64,000 bases of DNA from Pirellula staleyi DSM 6068 (GCA_945875845.1 CAMCMB010000024.1:16834-80833), one strand, 5' to 3'. Positions 54,429-63,385 are shown, counted from the first letter of the stretch. Translations and numbers: made by a program. The notes: generated by a model from the letters alone, not told the origin.

Positions 54429-55469
54429 TCACGGCGCAATCACCTTTTCGTCCGGCAACAGTTTCTCCAGTGCCTTTGCGAGCAACAGCCCACGGGCTTC
54501 GATCGTGATCACTTTCCCTTCTTTGTCGAGCAAAAAAGACGTAGGGATTGCACTGACGCCGAACGTCTCCATGACTTTCGAAACGCCGTTCTTCCTGGAG
54601 TCCCAAAGGTTGATCCAAGGCGTTTCCAGCTTTTTGAGAAACAACTGCGCAGAATCTTTTTTCTCATCGAGTCCGATGCCAACGATTTCAAAACCTCGCT
54701 CTTTGTACTTGGTGTATACCGAAAGCATATACGGATGTTCTTGCTCGCAAGCTTTGGTTGTGGACGACCAGAAATAGATCAAAACGTATTTGCCGCGCAA
54801 TGACTCAATGTTGAAGTCTTCCCCTGACATCGTTAGAGCTGCGAGCCGGAATGGGTTGCCAGGCAGATCCAGGCGTCGAGAGTTCGCTTCAAGCAATCCA
54901 ATGACATCCACCAAACTCTCGTCCTTTTTGGCTCGGAATACATCGGCGAACGTCTTGTAAGCTTCTTTGGCTAAGCTGTAATCGGACAATTGTTCTAAAT
55001 TTTGACCTGCCAATACAGCCATTTGAATGTCCGCAAACTCGATCTTGGAACGCGTTTTGAGATAGTCTCGAAATCGTTCAAACGTCTTTCGCTGAGCGTC
55101 TGGTCCTTCATTTCCCAGCATCAAGACGGAGGCACTTATGAATTCGGCTTCCGCCCGCCGAAATTCGGGCGATTTGCGATCCTTTATGGTTTCAACCAAC
55201 TTTTTCGCGGTCGCTCTCAAGGCCTTTTGCATCTCCACATATTGTTCCGAGGTAATCGGTTGGCGTTTCTTGGTCAGATCCAAGAACTCTACAAGCAGGG
55301 ACACGTCGTCGGTATCCGGCACCACCAGAGTTTGCCACTGGCCATTGGACTGTACCGGCGGTGTTTTCTGCTCCTGAGCGAGGGCGCTGCCGGGACATCC
55401 AAGCGGGGCAGTCAGCAAAACGAGGACAGTCAATGGAAACTTGGCAAGTCGTCGGATATATCCAGGCAT
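54429..55469 (-). CDS. Exported TlpA-like thioredoxin-fold protein lacking the N-terminal active cysteine
   Basis: A signal peptide (LTVLVLLTAPLGCPGSALAQ) is followed by a ~190-residue helical N-terminal region typical of planctomycete TlpA proteins. A C-terminal AhpC/TSA-TlpA domain follows (LRGKYVLIYFWSSTTKACEQ ... GVSAIPTSFLLDKEGKV). The usual WCxxC reads TTKAC, so only the second cysteine remains. The cis-Pro loop (AIPTS) is intact. It is therefore unlikely to be an ordinary disulfide reductase; a monothiol or structural role is possible. Confidence 0.85.
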   Translation of the reverse strand: MPGYIRRLAKFPLTVLVLLTAPLGCPGSALAQEQKTPPVQSNGQWQTLVVPDTDDVSLLVEFLDLTKKRQPITSEQYVEMQKALRATAKKLVETIKDRKSPEFRRAEAEFISASVLMLGNEGPDAQRKTFERFRDYLKTRSKIEFADIQMAVLAGQNLEQLSDYSLAKEAYKTFADVFRAKKDESLVDVIGLLEANSRRLDLPGNPFRLAALTMSGEDFNIESLRGKYVLIYFWSSTTKACEQEHPYMLSVYTKYKERGFEIVGIGLDEKKDSAQLFLKKLETPWINLWDSRKNGVSKVMETFGVSAIPTSFLLDKEGKVITIEARGLLLAKALEKLLPDEKVIAP

Positions 55470-55623
55470 AAGACATTCGCATTCGGGGGCAGAAGACAGG
55501 ACGACCTCAATTTAGAGGAGGTGCTTACCGATGGCAACGCCCCACCCAAACCTTGGCGGCCATCTGCACCCCAGTAAACGTGTTTTCATCGGCTAAGCAC
55601 AACCCATGCATTACCCGGGAGGG

Positions 55624-55678
55624 AGGGGCTCCTGCCGAACCATGCGACTTAAGCTCGGCGCAGGAGCGTCGTTCTCCC
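55624..55678. repeat. GCTCCTGCCGA-family inverted repeat
   Basis: GGGGCTCCTGCCGAAC faces GCTCGGCGCAGGAGCG, the fourth copy of the family, here with a GC insertion in the right arm. Confidence 0.65.
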
Positions 55679-55892
55679 AAGATTTACTCTCCATTCGACG
55701 TTGCGAGAGAGTTCAAAACGCGTTTTTTAACGATTAGGGCGCTTCCGGGTTCGTTCGCAGTGTCTCAGCAGGAAAATTCGCCCCGAAATTCTCCTAGTTC
55801 CCCGTGCAAAGATATCGTTGATGAGGTAGACTCATAATAAGCTATGCCGATGTTCTGCAGGACAGCGACAAATCGTGTGACAACGAAACTTG

Positions 55893-55953
55893 CCTCACTC
55901 AACCCAAGATTGGATATCGGGCGTGATCAATCTAAGTTGAGTGGGGTTTTTTT
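55893..55953 (+). terminator. Intrinsic terminator without an obvious upstream gene
   Basis: Outer stem CCTCACTCAAC with GTTGAGTGGGG, inner stem AGATTG with CAATCT, followed by TTTTTTTA. No plus-strand gene ends nearby: the closest upstream coding sequence is on the other strand. It may end a small RNA. Confidence 0.6.
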
Positions 55954-56056
55954 ATTCTGCCAACCTGCTAATCCTGGCAACCTGCTAATTGTGCCGGTCT
56001 GCGGTTGATTTCATTGAATCCAACTTCGGTTCCGGCTAGGACTCATCGATCACTCA

Positions 56057-56317
56057 TCACCCTTTGTCCCTTTGATCAGGGCATCGGAAGCGGCCTACTT
56101 TAAAGCTACGTTTCGCGAGATGTTTGGTGACTCGGCCGCTGGTGCGGGCTCGCCAAAGTCGAAAGGACGACGGCTTCAATTGTGCCCGCATAAGATGGAT
56201 AACCTCGCCCGGAGATATTCCGAACTGTTGCTCAATGGCATCGAACGTTGTGCGATCCTCCCATGCCATTTGAATGACGCGGTCGATTTGTTCCGGCTTG
56301 AGATCTTCGAATTTCAT
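56057..56317 (-). CDS. TIGR03643 family protein (DUF2805)
   Basis: 86 residues: LKPEQIDRVIQMAWEDRTTF, then FGISPGEVIHLMRAQLKPSS, RLWRARTSGRVTKHL. This is the TIGR03643/DUF2805 family, small helix-turn-helix-like proteins that in many bacteria lie beside photolyase-related genes, as here. It is the third gene of the minus-strand photolyase operon, ~30 bases after the membrane-protein gene. Function unknown; DNA binding is suggested only by the shape. Confidence 0.85.
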   Translation of the reverse strand: MKFEDLKPEQIDRVIQMAWEDRTTFDAIEQQFGISPGEVIHLMRAQLKPSSFRLWRARTSGRVTKHLAKRSFKVGRFRCPDQRDKG

Positions 56318-56347
56318 GGCGATGGTTTTGGATGGAGTGATTCTGAG

Positions 56348-57214
56348 CTAGGCAGTGGATCGCGTTTGAGAATTCCTTGCCAACCAATTGTAGCCAATCA
56401 TTGCGCAGGGAATCAGTAGTAGGGTAAGGGAGACGAGTAGGAGAACGCCCCCGACAATGTCTATATCGGATCGCGAACGGCCACCAAGGGTTTGCCAAAT
56501 CGCATATCCCAAAAAGAAAACATGCGAAGCCGCCACTTGCAGAACAATGACTCCCGCGTGCGATACTCGCAACCATTGAAGAAGTGCCGCGACCATCGGT
56601 AGAGTTTGGATGGCGTGCAGTGCTGCACCATGCGGAAACTTCAAAACTCCGGCACGGCCCCAAATTTCGGGAGATCGCCCTCTTTCAAGATTCACTTCGC
56701 CAAGAACAGTCGTCATGAAACCAAGCCCACACGAGATCAGCAACAGCCCAAGCCCAGCGCGGATTGCGATCGAACGTGCCCGCGGCATCCGGACCAGCCG
56801 AAAGGAACGCGAGCACAGCCAAGCCACGCCTAATGTGACTAAGAATATTAGCACCATCATTGTGATTTCGATATAGAAGTCGAACGTCGTAGATCGATTG
56901 AAGTGAGACGGAACGCCTCGCCAATATTGGAGTGTGATGAGTCCAACTTCAGCGAACAGGCTACCTGCCATCAGTCGAGCAAAGAGTCGATCATAGCGAT
57001 AGGGCCTACATTGTTTCACTCCCCAGGCGATCGACCAAATTGTGAGGCCACCAGATACCCCGAACAAACCTGGTTTGCGTGGCGACAAGGGACCGGACCA
57101 TTCGGCGTTGGTAAACCACATCCAAAGAAGATGAAACAATCCGCTCGCGACGAGCAGCGATCCTGCGAGAACCACAGGCTCCAAAACGGAAAAGGCTTTG
57201 TGCCGCATTGCCAC
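56348..57214 (-). CDS. Polytopic membrane protein of unknown family
   Basis: About eight transmembrane segments (VVLAGSLLVASGLFHLLWMW, GLTIWSIAWGV, LMAGSLFAEVGLITLQYW and so on), with conserved-looking histidines in LKFPHGAALHAIQTLPM. I do not recognise the family. A GTG at 57214 overlaps the photolyase-like stop (TAGTG); an ATG two codons in is the alternative. Coupled translation with the photolyase-related gene suggests a shared role. Confidence 0.7.
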   Translation of the reverse strand: MAMRHKAFSVLEPVVLAGSLLVASGLFHLLWMWFTNAEWSGPLSPRKPGLFGVSGGLTIWSIAWGVKQCRPYRYDRLFARLMAGSLFAEVGLITLQYWRGVPSHFNRSTTFDFYIEITMMVLIFLVTLGVAWLCSRSFRLVRMPRARSIAIRAGLGLLLISCGLGFMTTVLGEVNLERGRSPEIWGRAGVLKFPHGAALHAIQTLPMVAALLQWLRVSHAGVIVLQVAASHVFFLGYAIWQTLGGRSRSDIDIVGGVLLLVSLTLLLIPCAMIGYNWLARNSQTRSTA

Positions 57215-58683
57215 TAAACTCCGTGTAGTCGATTCAAGAAATCGTTTGCAATTCGTTGATGCTCAGAAAGCTTGCTTCCCATCTTGTCGAGTTGGCTAAC
57301 CATGACACTCATTCGCGGATTCGCCTTAAAGAAATTTCTATGTTTCTCGATAAAACGCCAATAAAGTGCATCCCAAATCGGACACCACGGCCCCTTCTCG
57401 AAGTTGCTCATTTTCAAGATATAACTCGAGCCACTGATGTAAGGCTTGGTTGTCATCAGGCCACCGTCTGCATACTGACTCATTCCATATACGTTGGGAA
57501 CCATGACCCAATCGTAGGCGTCGATGAATAACTCCATGAACCAACGATAGACTTCGTCCGGATCAATCTCGCATAGTACGAAGAAATTCCCTAGGATCAT
57601 CAGCCTTTCGATATGATGGCAATACGCATGCTTGAAGACACGGTTGATGACCCGATCGACGGGAACGATTCCCGTTGTTCCTGTGTACAAGGCGGCCGGC
57701 ATGGGCTTGTCAAAGTTCCAGTAGTTGCGGGTTCGTTGCGATCTGCCGACATGAAGATAAATCATTCTTACAAACTCGCGCCAACCGATGACTTGTCGAA
57801 CGAAGCCTTCGACAGAATTGAGCGGGTAAGTATCGACGAAAGCGAGAGCTCCATCGACGACTTGCGCTGGCGTTAGGAGCCCGATATTCAACATCGGCGT
57901 CAAAACACTGTGGAAGAGGAAAGTTTGCTCGCGATCGATCGCATCCTCATAGTCTCCAAACGACGCGAAACGAGTCTCAAGGAAATGTCCAAGCCAGGAC
58001 TCGGCATCGACGTGTGAAATAGGGTATTCGAAATCGTCTGCGTCTCCTAGGGCATTCGGAAACGCTTGTCGAACGTATTTTTTCGCTTCGTCGATTGCTG
58101 AATGCTTAACAGGCTTCCAGGGTTCTGGAATCTCGATACCTTTGGGCAGCTTTTTTCGATTCTCGGTATCAAACGTCCATTTTCCACCGCGCGGCTTCTT
58201 TCCTTCCATCAAATAGCCAAGCCGTGTTCGCTGCTGTCGATAAAAATCGGTGAAGAAAAACTTTTCACGTTCACCTAACCAGTCCTTTTGAACTTCCTCT
58301 GAAGTCAAAAAGGCAGGATCTGCGACCCAGTTCAGCCGGATTCCACGTTCGTCGCAGCCATGCTGAACACGACTTTTCAGCCACGAGTCGTTGGGTTCGA
58401 TCGCTCTTACTGCATGAGCACCCTCGGTGCAAAGGATGTCCGCAATTTGGAGACTGTTCGTCAGTTCCCGAGCATCAACGTAGCGGACGGATTTACCCTG
58501 TCGGACAAGGTCACTCGCAAAATTCTTCATCGATGCACGATGCAAGATCAACTTTTTGCTGTGAAACGTATATTGCGAAAAGAAGAGCGGGTCTTCTACC
58601 AACCAGACGACGTCCGCAGACCGCAGGGTAGTGTGATCACGATAAAGCTGATGGGGAAATAGAAGTAAAACGGAAAGGCTCAT
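57214..58683 (-). CDS. Photolyase-related protein (FeS-BCP/PhrB-like), cluster cysteines lost
   Basis: 489 residues of the deoxyribodipyrimidine-photolyase-related family: VLLLFPHQLYRDH, FVRQVIGWREFVRMIYL, ILGNFFVLCEIDPDEVYRWF, and DAYDWVMVPNVYGMSQYADG then LMTTKPYISGSSYILKMS. In PhrB-type enzymes four cysteines bind a 4Fe-4S cluster. Here the first (HAYCHH) and a late one (GPWCPIWDALYWRF) remain, but the CxxC after the KMS segment is absent (KMSNFEKGPW). It probably binds FAD but no cluster; repair of (6-4) lesions or a signalling role are both possible. First gene of the minus-strand operon, divergent from the SDR. Confidence 0.85.
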   Translation of the reverse strand: MSLSVLLLFPHQLYRDHTTLRSADVVWLVEDPLFFSQYTFHSKKLILHRASMKNFASDLVRQGKSVRYVDARELTNSLQIADILCTEGAHAVRAIEPNDSWLKSRVQHGCDERGIRLNWVADPAFLTSEEVQKDWLGEREKFFFTDFYRQQRTRLGYLMEGKKPRGGKWTFDTENRKKLPKGIEIPEPWKPVKHSAIDEAKKYVRQAFPNALGDADDFEYPISHVDAESWLGHFLETRFASFGDYEDAIDREQTFLFHSVLTPMLNIGLLTPAQVVDGALAFVDTYPLNSVEGFVRQVIGWREFVRMIYLHVGRSQRTRNYWNFDKPMPAALYTGTTGIVPVDRVINRVFKHAYCHHIERLMILGNFFVLCEIDPDEVYRWFMELFIDAYDWVMVPNVYGMSQYADGGLMTTKPYISGSSYILKMSNFEKGPWCPIWDALYWRFIEKHRNFFKANPRMSVMVSQLDKMGSKLSEHQRIANDFLNRLHGV

Positions 58684-59042
58684 GCGTTCATCGGCGTTTC
58701 AAGGTTAGCGACATCGCAGCCGAAAAGGGCGAAAGCCAAACAGGAACAAAAAGAAATACAACGTTGAAAAACGCCGATTCGTTATCTTTACTGTTCACTT
58801 CTCGGTAGACCGGTCGCATCGTTGCGGGTCTGAAAGGGTCGAAATTATAATTCGTGGGCAAGTTCAAATGATTGAAATATTGAATCGAAAACACTTTAAT
58901 TCCTGAGGAAGGTCTTGTCGGACTCCAGATACTGTTTAGACAGGTCGCAGCCTAGGAGAGACCAAAAACCAGTCGAAAACAAGCAAGATCATGGCCAAAG
59001 TCGGCCTTTTCGAATAGAACGCATTACGAATAGGAATCATTC
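58684..59042. promoter_or_regulatory. Divergent control region of the photorepair island
   Basis: About 360 bases between the minus-strand photolyase-related operon and the plus-strand SDR/photolyase operon. It must hold both promoters. An imperfect palindrome CTGTTTAGACAG lies near 58931-58942. No recognised light-regulator site or sigma-factor hexamer can be called with confidence, and no gene is convincing here. Confidence 0.45.
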
Positions 59043-59768
59043 ATGACAGGGAAAAATGTAGTTGTCGTCGGTGGGAGTCACGGAATTGGATTCGAGATCG
59101 TACGTCGAGAATTGGACCAAGGGGCGAGCGTGACGGTCGTTTCGCGTACCGTTGGAAGGCTGGGAGAACTCGCCTCTAGCGAATCAGGCTCTCTCGCACA
59201 CATTGCCGCGGACGTATGTGCCGATCGTCTTTCCGAGGAACAACTGCCAGAACGGATTGATGCGTTCGCCTACTGTCCCGGATCGATCAGCCTTGGTTCA
59301 CTTCGGGCATGCAATCCAGAGACAATGCGACGCGACTTTGAGTTGAACGTTGTGTCCGCGACACTGTGCTTTCAAGTTGCGTTGAAATCGATGAGTCGCT
59401 CGGAAAAAGCGAGCGCTGTCTTTTTTAGTTCCGTGGCAGCACAGATGGGGATGGGGATGCACACGTCGGTTGCGGCTTCCAAAGGAGCCATCGAAGCGTT
59501 AGTGCGAACATGGGCATCGGAGCTCGCTCCGAAGATTCGCGTAAACGGCATTGCTCCAGCGCTCGTCGACACGCCCCTTGCCCAGCGCCTACTCTCAACC
59601 GATTCCAAACGAGCAGCCATGGCTACAATGTACCCGCTTGCCCGTATTGGATTACCCGATGACTGCGCGGCCTTAGCTGAATTTTTGCTTTCGGATAAGA
59701 GCGGTTGGATCACAGGACAAATCTATGGTGTCGATGGAGGCCTTTCCGCTATCTTTCGAGCTTCGTAA
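59043..59768 (+). CDS. Short-chain dehydrogenase/reductase-like protein without the catalytic tyrosine
   Basis: SDR Rossmann fold: VVVVGGSHGIGFEIVRRELD binds the nucleotide, and the C-terminal GWITGQIYGVDGG is typical. In the active site the serine is present (VFFSSVAAQ), but YxxxK reads VAASK, so the tyrosine is valine. It may bind a nucleotide without normal oxidoreductase activity. SDRs of this kind are found with photolyase and FAD-oxidoreductase genes in light-stress clusters of other bacteria. It ends 46 bases before the photolyase-fusion start. Confidence 0.85.
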   Translation: MTGKNVVVVGGSHGIGFEIVRRELDQGASVTVVSRTVGRLGELASSESGSLAHIAADVCADRLSEEQLPERIDAFAYCPGSISLGSLRACNPETMRRDFELNVVSATLCFQVALKSMSRSEKASAVFFSSVAAQMGMGMHTSVAASKGAIEALVRTWASELAPKIRVNGIAPALVDTPLAQRLLSTDSKRAAMATMYPLARIGLPDDCAALAEFLLSDKSGWITGQIYGVDGGLSAIFRAS

Positions 59769-59814
59769 TACGACCGATCACATTGGAACCGCTGCCGGGG
59801 AAACCGTTGTAACG

Positions 59815-62265
59815 ATGCAATCTATCTTTGAGTTCTTGCCAGAGTCTTTGAAAGAACGAATTCAATTCGTAAAAATGGACGAACAACGGGCAACGTGTCA
59901 GTTCGTGCTGTACTGGATGCGGACAGCGATTCGTGTGGACGAGAATCCTGCTCTCGATGTTTCCATTCGTATCGCCAACGCATTTGGTTTGCCGGTACTG
60001 GTCTATCACGGACTTTCCGAACGCTATCCGTATGCTTCCGATCGCCATCATACGTTCATCCTTCAAGGTGCTCGAGATGTCCAAGCGGAGATCGGCAAAC
60101 TCAATGCGGAGTATGTATTTCATTTGGAGCGTCCAGGGCAACGCGGGCCTCATCTGAAGACTTTGGCCAATCTTGCCCGAGTCGTTGTCACGGAAGAAAT
60201 GCCCGTATCCCCACTGCGTTATTGGACGACTGCATTAAGCAAAGTGGTGACAACCCCCATTCTCTCCGTTGACACTGCTTGCGTCGTCCCAATGCGATTG
60301 GTTGGACGAGCCTACGAACGGGCTTTCGAGTTTCGCGATGCGACTAGCAAGCTTCGCGCGGAGCGATTGAATCGTCAAAGCGAGTCGATCCAAGCGGATT
60401 GCTCCGTCAAGGTTGCTGACATCATTCCATTTGAGCCCGTCGATCTTCAACATGCGGACATTGCAGAACTGGTTTCGAACTGCGATATCGATCATTCGAT
60501 CGGTCCGGTCCCGCACACCGTGGGCGGGTCCGTTGCGGGCTACCAGCGTTGGCAGGCGTTTCGATGCAATGGGCTTGGCAAATACGCTCGGTTGCGAAAC
60601 GACGCATTGCTCGATGGCGTCAGTCGCATGTCGCCCTATCTTCACTATGGGATGGTATCGCCGATGCGAGTTGCTCGTGAAGCTGCCAGCGTCCAGAACG
60701 CGGGCGCCGAGAAGTTTCTAGACGAACTTCTCATATGGCGAGAGCTGTCGTATGCATTCTGCTTTTACCGTCCCGACCATGAACGGCCTTCGGCGCTGCC
60801 TAGCTGGGCCGTTGCAACCTTATCGGAGCACGAAACGGATGAGCGACCCGCATTGCTCTCCAAAGAGAACTTGGCACGTGGGCGGACGGGTGACATGCTA
60901 TGGGATGCTTGCCAACGCTCGCTGCTCATTCATGGTGAACTCCACAACAATGTCCGAATGACGTGGGGCAAATCGCTTTTGCAATGGACGCCGAACGCCA
61001 AGATAGCCTTGGAAACGTTGATAGAACTCAATCATCGCTACGCGCTGGATGGACGAGACCCAGCCTCGTACGGAGGAATACTCTGGTGCCTCGGGCAATT
61101 CGATCGACCCTTTCTACCGGTACGCCCCATATTTGGGACGGTACGCGATCGCTCGACACTAGAACACTCGAAGCGACTTGATACCCACGCATACATGAAG
61201 CGAGTGTCAAGACCGATGTGTTCGCCGATGCGTACGGTCGCGGTGATTGGGGCCGGTATTTCGGGACTTATCTGTGCCCGCACGCTTGTCGATCATGGCT
61301 TAAGTGTCAAGCTCTTTGAAAAGAGCCGTGGAGTGGGAGGTCGTATGGCGACACGCAGAACGGACCATGGCGTCTCCCTGGATCACGGAGCTCAGTACTT
61401 TACCGCGCGGGATTCACGATTTCAACGCATCGTGGATTCGTGGGTTCAGGACGGTATTGTCAAGTCATGGAATGGTCGCATCGTTACCTTGGTCGAAGGT
61501 TCGATATGCGAGGAAAAGAGCAATATGCAGCGGTACGTGGCCGCGCCTGGCATGAATGGATTGGGTAAGCACCTTGCAACAGATCTCGACTTGAATCTTC
61601 AAACAACCGCTGCGCCTTTTCAACGCGTCCGAAACAAGTGGCAATTGGTAAGTGATGATGGTCGAGAACTTGGGGATTTTGATGTTGTCGCGGTTGCGAC
61701 TCCAGCACCACAGGCAGCAACTCTCCTGCAGTCAGTACCACAACTCGCCATGCGGGCCGATCACATCGTCATGAGGGGGTGTTGGTGCGTCATGCTCTCA
61801 ACGACCGAACCGCTTAAGCTCAACTTTGATGGCGCATTCATTTCTCAGTCACCCCTAGCGTGGATTGCACGCGACAGCAGCAAACCCGATCGCTCTCAGG
61901 ATTACGAGACATGGGTTCTACATGCTTCCTCAGACTGGACCGAGTCGCATATGGAAGCTTCGAATGAGGACGTTGAGCGTCAATTGATACAGGAGTTCTG
62001 GAAAGAAACCGGGCACACCCCAACTCCATTGCGATTGAGGTTGTCGCATCGATGGCGGTACGCAACACCCGTGCAATCACTTGACGACCATTGCCTTTTC
62101 GAGCCGACAATGCAGATTGGCGCATGCGGAGATTGGTGTGCAGGCCCACGCGTCGAAGGAGCATTCCTAAGCGGAATTGCCTTGGCGGGTCGAATCTTGG
62201 GAAGCCTCAAGTACGAGGAGACGCCGATGGTTAGCTCGAAGCTCCAGCAACTCGATTTGTTCTGA
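59815..62265 (+). CDS. Class II CPD photolyase fused to a renalase-like FAD oxidoreductase
   Basis: Residues ~1-460 are a class II photolyase: FVLYWMRTAIRVDENPALDV, ELLIWRELSYAFCFYRP, LPSWAVATLSEH, GELHNNVRMTWGKSLLQW, and LDGRDPASYGGILWCLGQFD then RPFLPVRPIFGTVR. Residues ~475-815 are a separate flavoprotein: VAVIGAGISGLICARTLVDH, SRGVGGRMATRR, DHGAQYFTARD and the C-terminal GDWCAGPRVEGAFLSGIALA, matching NAD(P)/FAD-dependent renalase-like oxidases. The linker is short (KRVSRPMCSPMRT). The frame is open back to 59725, but the ATG at 59815 fits the usual start of class II enzymes. It probably repairs cyclobutane dimers, perhaps with a built-in flavin electron source. Confidence 0.93.
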   Translation: MQSIFEFLPESLKERIQFVKMDEQRATCQFVLYWMRTAIRVDENPALDVSIRIANAFGLPVLVYHGLSERYPYASDRHHTFILQGARDVQAEIGKLNAEYVFHLERPGQRGPHLKTLANLARVVVTEEMPVSPLRYWTTALSKVVTTPILSVDTACVVPMRLVGRAYERAFEFRDATSKLRAERLNRQSESIQADCSVKVADIIPFEPVDLQHADIAELVSNCDIDHSIGPVPHTVGGSVAGYQRWQAFRCNGLGKYARLRNDALLDGVSRMSPYLHYGMVSPMRVAREAASVQNAGAEKFLDELLIWRELSYAFCFYRPDHERPSALPSWAVATLSEHETDERPALLSKENLARGRTGDMLWDACQRSLLIHGELHNNVRMTWGKSLLQWTPNAKIALETLIELNHRYALDGRDPASYGGILWCLGQFDRPFLPVRPIFGTVRDRSTLEHSKRLDTHAYMKRVSRPMCSPMRTVAVIGAGISGLICARTLVDHGLSVKLFEKSRGVGGRMATRRTDHGVSLDHGAQYFTARDSRFQRIVDSWVQDGIVKSWNGRIVTLVEGSICEEKSNMQRYVAAPGMNGLGKHLATDLDLNLQTTAAPFQRVRNKWQLVSDDGRELGDFDVVAVATPAPQAATLLQSVPQLAMRADHIVMRGCWCVMLSTTEPLKLNFDGAFISQSPLAWIARDSSKPDRSQDYETWVLHASSDWTESHMEASNEDVERQLIQEFWKETGHTPTPLRLRLSHRWRYATPVQSLDDHCLFEPTMQIGACGDWCAGPRVEGAFLSGIALAGRILGSLKYEETPMVSSKLQQLDLF

Positions 62266-62705
62266 CCACATCGCGGTTAGCGCCCCCCCGGAGTATTTTC
62301 TCCTCCTCGCCTCGGTACTCCGGGTACTCCGGGGATCGGGGATCGGGGGCCGTGGGGTGAGCGACCGTCTAAGGATAAGGCAATAGAGTCGATTCGAAAA
62401 TCGGAAAGTTTTCGAATTAATGCAGTGCTCCTCAGGGGCTCTGCCCCGAACCCCCGGGATTTTTCGAGGCATGGCGTTGAACATCCTTTATTTGATTTAT
62501 TCTTCACGCAGCGTTAAGATGAACACGTCTGGGTCAAACGCAACGGAGCTCTGTGGGGACACTGTCTTCGCTAGGGATAACTCAGTCGCCGACAAGTCAA
62601 ACCTTGTCGAGCGGGTGCGGGCACACTTCGAATGACGTCGATCTTGGGATCCGTTTTTGCTTGTGACTCCAAGCATTTCTCGATAGCAGAATCTACGGCT
62701 TTTAA
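62266..62705. other. Intergenic, G/C-rich short repeats
   Basis: No supported gene. Short repeats of ACTCCGGGTACTCCGGGG and GGGGATCGGGGATCGGGG lie near 62320-62350, and a GGGGCTCTGCCCCGAACCCC hairpin near 62436-62455. It may contain the left end of the IS21-like remnant, but no terminal repeat was identified. Confidence 0.4.
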
Positions 62706-63385
62706 CTACATTTTCAAGGCTTTTAGTATCTCTTGAATCAATGCTTTGGCCTGAGTGTCCGTGCATTGTCGGAGGCGATTGCTCTCTTGGCATACCAGTT
62801 GCCAGAGTTGTGTTCGCCGCCGCGATAACGCAATGATTTTACGTTCTTCGAGGGTGCGAGGCTTCGCCAACGACACCTTTACTTGCTGGCCATAGAGTTG
62901 AAGCATCTGAGCATCGATCGCAACAGACTTTTCGAAGAAGCCGTTCATCTTTAGTCCCATCCTAGTAAATGCGATCTGGCCGTGAGGCTGACAATCGCAG
63001 CTAAGAATCAGCCATTTTCGCAGGTTGGTTGGGGAGTGTTGCCCACTGAGTGGCTGTGGCGTAGCGCAATCTTGATTGCTTGTTTCTGGGTATTGAACCA
63101 GTTCGTTCGCTGATTCACGAATGGATTTTCCTCTATACGATTGCCAGAAGTTCAGCACGTTTCCACGGCTGCCGCAGCTAAAGCATTGATACACATTTTG
63201 CCTGTGTGTACGCTCAGCGATCTCTTTTGTGATTGAGAAGCACTCGCTGGTTTCGCGCTGCAAGCCGGTAATGGGCAAGGGCCGCGGAGTTGTTCTCCAC
63301 GGCCCTCAGTACTTGTCCAACCTATGCTCTCCAGCAGCTCGATCAACCGGATGCGGCGTTTCAATTCTCCATAATCGATCGTCAT
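62706..63385 (-). pseudogene. CHC2 zinc-finger protein of an IS21-like element, frameshifted
   Basis: Read in two frames the protein is a DnaG-like CHC2 zinc-finger protein. The first frame (63385 down) gives MTIDYGELKRRIRLIELLES and LRGPCPLP. The second, from ~63275, gives ECFSI, then NVYQCFSCGSRGNVLNFWQS and RGKSIRESANELV. The ligands GPC...(missing partner)...CFSC are split by a one-base shift between about 63245 and 63275. The C-terminal 120 residues are basic and helical. The ATG overlaps the stop of the istB fragment (ATGA), so it belongs to the transposition operon. Confidence 0.7.

Larger units (their letters stand above)
55470..56056. other. Intergenic region with repeats and a terminator
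   Basis: No protein gene is visible in ~590 bases. It contains a GCTCCTGCCGA-family inverted repeat (55624-55678), a strong terminator (55893-55953), and two copies of a CAACCTGCTAAT motif near 55963 and 55979. A short untranslated RNA ending at the terminator is possible. Confidence 0.5.

Noticed and set aside
58688..58894. 68-residue minus-strand frame upstream of the photolyase-related gene
   Set aside because: No ribosome site or recognisable domain; it lies in the expected promoter region.
62420..62635. 71-residue frame downstream of the photolyase fusion
   Set aside because: It begins within a GC-rich hairpin repeat and shows no conserved features.
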